Below, piece after piece: positions 12,367 through 13,512 of a stretch of DNA of 13,512 bases. The stretch is from Candidatus Aenigmatarchaeota archaeon (lineage in GTDB: Archaea; Aenigmatarchaeota; Aenigmatarchaeia; CG10238-14; SCSR01), in contig JASEGN010000020.1 in the NCBI GenBank assembly GCA_030018055.1, positions 1 through 13,512 of the forward strand, written 5' to 3'. Under the pieces are notes generated by a model. That model did not search any database and was not told the DNA's origin. It was given only the letters and a program-made list of their open reading frames with translations. Position numbers and translations under genes: made by a program. The first letter of the stretch is position 1. Every line of letters begins with the position of its first letter.

Positions 12367-12777
12367 ATGAAGTTTAAGTCGAGAAAAGCGCAGTTCTTTA
12401 TTCTCTCAGCCTTTGCAATAGTTTCAATAGTATATTTTATGGCTAGGTGGGTAGAGCCATTTACAATAATTGATGTATCAGAAGTAGCATCATTGGAAGA
12501 AGCATTTTTATTTAATAACGTTAAGGAAAAAGCTATAGATGTGATAAAACAAAGCAAGAGCTGTGATGATTTACAATATAATCTAGAGGAATATAAAAAC
12601 TTCGTTGAAATTTATGTGATAGAAAGAGGGAAATTACTTTTAGTTTATCATCTTACTTCTCCTTGCAAACTTCCTAGCGGTGAAGAAATTCCAACAGTAG
12701 TAATATTCGATTTGAATTTAACCTCACCACGAATAAAGATAGGTAGCCATTTCTATGAAACATGGAAACCTAGCTGA
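12367..12777 (+). CDS. Pilin-like or signal-anchored exported protein, unknown function
   Basis: 136 residues. The N-terminus MKFKSRKAQFFILSAFAIVS, running on to IVYF, is a basic stretch, an AQ junction and one hydrophobic helix. It resembles the archaeal class III (prepilin-like) signal (K/R)GQxxxE, but has A instead of G and lacks the Glu. It may therefore be only a signal anchor. The external part carries two cysteines (KSCDD and SPCKLP) likely to form a disulfide, and beta-rich sequence (EIYVIERGKLLLVYHL; PTVVIFDLNL). I cannot name a family. It starts 9 bp after the DUF424 stop and may be read through from that operon. Its last 8 bp overlap the convergent LamG gene. Confidence 0.7.
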   Translation: MKFKSRKAQFFILSAFAIVSIVYFMARWVEPFTIIDVSEVASLEEAFLFNNVKEKAIDVIKQSKSCDDLQYNLEEYKNFVEIYVIERGKLLLVYHLTSPCKLPSGEEIPTVVIFDLNLTSPRIKIGSHFYETWKPS

Positions 12778-13512
12778 AGTTGCAATTACTTGAAACTTTC
12801 AGCCAATAACCCCTTCCAGCTACGATCGTGGTTGTATATACCCAGCTTTGCACAACCTCGTCCCAATAATATGGGCCATCAATTATGTCACAGGTGCCTT
12901 TAATTGAGCTTATATTATAAGGTGTAGCTGATGTTGTTCCGATCAAATTATACCCTGCAATGAGTGGTGGTATGTCGGCGATGGTAACGATTCCAGTTAC
13001 ATCAAGGCTTACTGGACAATCGCTTATATGTGGACTATATACAAAATAGCCCTTCCCACCTTCTAGTTGATTCCATGGAAGCATGATATATTTCTTTGTT
13101 GTGGCATTATAATAATAAAAATCTTTTGAAAAGATGTTACAAATATCGGTAATGATTGAAGTTATCCTCATTCCTGATAAAGAAATTAAGTTCCAGCCAT
13201 GTTTAAAGACAAATGAGAATTCTGGAGGAATAACAACATTATACTCTTCTTCTCCTATCGAGTAGGTTGGCTCAGGCAAGGCGTATTTGCGGACTAAAAC
13301 TCTTCCTGGATAGTTTGTGGTTGTGTAGCCGTAGTTATTGTATAAGTCTGAGATTTCCTCTGCCGAAAGGGCTCTGTTGTAAATGCGAACTTCGTCGATG
13401 GGGCCGTTGAATAAATCACCAATTATTAATGGAAGGTTATTTGTTGAAATCGTTCCTGTTAATGCCTGAGAGGTTTTTAATTCCCCATTGGCATATAATT
13501 TTTGGGAAGAAC
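12770..13512 (-). CDS. LamG-domain surface protein, C-terminal part (5' end outside window)
   Basis: The frame is open from the stop at 12770 to the window edge, 246 complete codons. A TTG at 13279 could be taken as a start, but the open coding frame continues upstream of it, so I treat the gene as truncated by the window. The upstream part reads KLYANGELKTSQ, then GPIDEVRIYNRALSAEEISD, the classic end of a LamG/concanavalin A-like domain. The rest holds two similar units: HGWNLISLSG to GGKGYFVYS, and AGYNLIGTTS to GRGYWLKVS, each with an internal Cys and a YYW/YYYN aromatic strand. The protein is probably exported and surface-attached, binding glycans or other cells. No C-terminal anchor or sorting signal is seen. 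Confidence 0.85.
   Translation of the reverse strand, partial: SSQKLYANGELKTSQALTGTISTNNLPLIIGDLFNGPIDEVRIYNRALSAEEISDLYNNYGYTTTNYPGRVLVRKYALPEPTYSIGEEEYNVVIPPEFSFVFKHGWNLISLSGMRITSIITDICNIFSKDFYYYNATTKKYIMLPWNQLEGGKGYFVYSPHISDCPVSLDVTGIVTIADIPPLIAGYNLIGTTSATPYNISSIKGTCDIIDGPYYWDEVVQSWVYTTTIVAGRGYWLKVSSNCNFS

Noticed and set aside
1..13512. CRISPR arrays, insertion sequences, rRNA and SRP RNA.
   Set aside because: No spaced direct repeats, transposase-like frames or inverted terminal repeats, and no rRNA or SRP RNA signature were seen.

Overview
The window is archaeal. It carries SRP54, FtsY, prefoldin alpha, type II methionine aminopeptidase, aIF2-beta, a DUF424 gene, an RPA-like OB-fold protein and a MEMO-family protein. 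It also has A/T-rich TATA-like boxes about 25-30 bp before start codons (leaderless style), a tRNA that only folds after removal of an insertion, and several small single-pass secreted or membrane proteins. It is strongly A/T-rich and very compact. The short genes, the divergent SRP GTPases and the Cys-containing membrane-anchored hypotheticals would suit a DPANN-type archaeon, but the lineage is an inference.

Layout, left to right. (1) 24-1066, minus: a DUF429 RNase H-fold gene and a membrane-anchored thioredoxin-like gene, joined by a TAATG overlap. (2) 1124-3713: three tight divergent gene pairs sharing very short promoters. The genes are a SpoIIM-family membrane protein, a DUF59/MIP18 (SufT-like) Fe-S assembly factor, a multi-pass membrane protein and a six-cysteine anchored protein. 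(3) 3714-6034: methionine aminopeptidase, an overlapping 54-residue zinc-ribbon ORF, and convergent srp54. (4) 6347-7963, plus: an unfamiliar 538-residue protein with an N-terminal helix-turn-helix, seven exact 20-residue tandem repeats and two nuclease-fold-like C-terminal modules. It lies between srp54 and ftsY, which are normally neighbours in archaea. (5) 7965-10232, minus: a MEMO-family gene, pfdA and ftsY, packed as an operon. (6) 10421-10714: a small winged-helix regulator with a palindrome over its TATA box. (7) 10834-12357, plus: tRNA-Thr(GGU) with an 11-nt insertion, then RPA-like, aIF2-beta and DUF424 genes linked by ATGA overlaps. (8) 12367-13512: a pilin-like anchored protein and, on the minus strand, the C-terminal part of a LamG-domain surface protein that runs off the window.

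Most genes serve core information processing and protein export: nascent-chain processing (MetAP), co-translational targeting (SRP54/FtsY), folding (prefoldin), initiation (aIF2-beta) and ssDNA binding. They are mixed with cell-surface genes. The outlier, and the best candidate for something undescribed, is the HTH/repeat/nuclease-like protein at 6347-7963.
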